Assembly: GCF_000379465.1 (NCBI RefSeq)
Contig: NZ_KB905382.1
Span: 62,001 to 126,000 of the forward strand
Length of the DNA: 64,000 bases
From: Sciscionella marina DSM 45152
GTDB taxonomy: Bacteria > Actinomycetota > Actinomycetes > Mycobacteriales > Pseudonocardiaceae
Direction of reading: 5' to 3'
The notes under the pieces are model-generated. The model saw only the letters and a program-made list of their open reading frames with translations, was not told the origin of the DNA and made no database searches. Positions 63,713 through 64,000 of this stretch are shown one piece after another (within the stretch, counting starts at the first letter, position 1; each line of letters starts with the position of its first letter). A program made the position numbers and the translations under genes.

Positions 63713-64000
63713 GTCTGCTCACCGCGGCCCAGCCGGTCCTGCCCGGGATCGCCGACTGCGCCGGACTGCTGAGCGCACCACGGGATACCGAACCGGTCGA
63801 TCCGGCCGCGGTACTCGGCAAGAAAGGCCTGCGCTACAAGGACAGGGCCACCCAGCTCGGCCTGGTTGCCGCGAAACTCGTGCTGACCGAGGCGAACCTG
63901 CTCGACGGCGAGGGACGCTGCACCGACCCGAGAATGGGTGTGCTGGTCAGCTCCAACTTCGGCAATGTGGACACCGTGTGCCGGGTGGCGAACACGATCG
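63709..64000 (+). CDS. Third ketosynthase-like protein (5' part only)
   Basis: 97 residues before the window ends, starting ATG after GGAGGTGTC. It reads LGKKGLRYKDRATQLGLVAA and MGVLVSSNFGNVDTVCRVAN, matching the N-terminal region of beta-ketoacyl synthases (the acyl-pocket start and the strand before the active-site Cys). The catalytic residues lie beyond the edge, so activity cannot be judged. Coupled to the 34-residue ORF by ATGA. Confidence 0.7.
   Translation, partial: MSLLTAAQPVLPGIADCAGLLSAPRDTEPVDPAAVLGKKGLRYKDRATQLGLVAAKLVLTEANLLDGEGRCTDPRMGVLVSSNFGNVDTVCRVANTI

Overview
The window is high-GC DNA with GTG starts, many 4-bp start/stop overlaps, WXG100/type VII secretion-type genes, a Ddn-like F420-type oxidoreductase, a SARP/AfsR regulator and large nonribosomal peptide synthetases (NRPSs). 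This points to a mycelial actinomycete, probably Pseudonocardiales or a nocardioform relative. The organism is inferred from gene content only. No rRNA or tRNA gene was seen.

Layout. 1-9.6 kb is a mosaic of small units: an MFS permease (cut by the window edge), an XRE regulator divergent from a tautomerase/YHS fusion, a ChaA-type antiporter, a secreted metallopeptidase, a Ddn-like oxidoreductase, and two TetR units with readable palindromic operators. Between them lies a graveyard of remnants (methyltransferase, response regulator, IS5 transposase, DUF222/HNH nuclease). 9.6-15.1 kb is one giant biotin-dependent acyl-CoA carboxylase chain whose layout resembles eukaryotic acetyl-CoA carboxylase. 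15.4-18.5 kb is an AfsR/SARP regulator. 18.6-20.3 kb is a three-gene YbaB/WXG100 operon. 20.4-22.4 kb is a lipoprotein sulfatase divergent from a MarR regulator.

22.5-29.3 kb is a tightly coupled operon: GntR, short spacer ORF, PfkB kinase, two dimeric alpha-beta-barrel-type proteins, BtpA-family TIM barrel, TenA-like protein and a sugar-alcohol-type MFS permease. A second PfkB kinase diverges from it across a perfect 18-bp palindrome. I read this as an uncharacterised uptake and phosphorylation pathway for a small polyol or sugar-like compound.

29.3 kb to the right edge is a biosynthetic gene cluster, probably for an acylated hexapeptide. The leftward operon encodes a DrrAB-type exporter, an SHMT-like protein lacking the PLP lysine, SbnA and SbnB (2,3-diaminopropionate synthesis), an unusual MbtH-like protein and an SDR. 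The rightward operon encodes two NRPSs of 2,913 and 4,858 residues: C-A-T-E, C-A-T-E / C-A-T-E, C-A-T, C-A-T, C-A-T-TE. A canonical MbtH, a FabG-like reductase and two small proteins follow. A discrete ACP and a run of ketosynthases (two complete, a third cut by the edge) come next. Together with the acceptor-type first C domain they suggest an N-acyl chain made by a type II, possibly highly reducing, polyketide/fatty-acid system. My reading of the adenylation pockets gives X1(D), Ser(D), X3(D), Val, X5 (acidic pocket, perhaps diaminopropionate), Asp/Asn.

The most unusual structural feature is a family of 77-bp elements. Two copies stand in tandem between the NRPS genes and a diverged copy precedes the PfkB gene 16 kb away. 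Each encodes a 26-residue ORF overlapping its neighbours by GTGA at both ends and carries the ribosome-binding site of the next gene.
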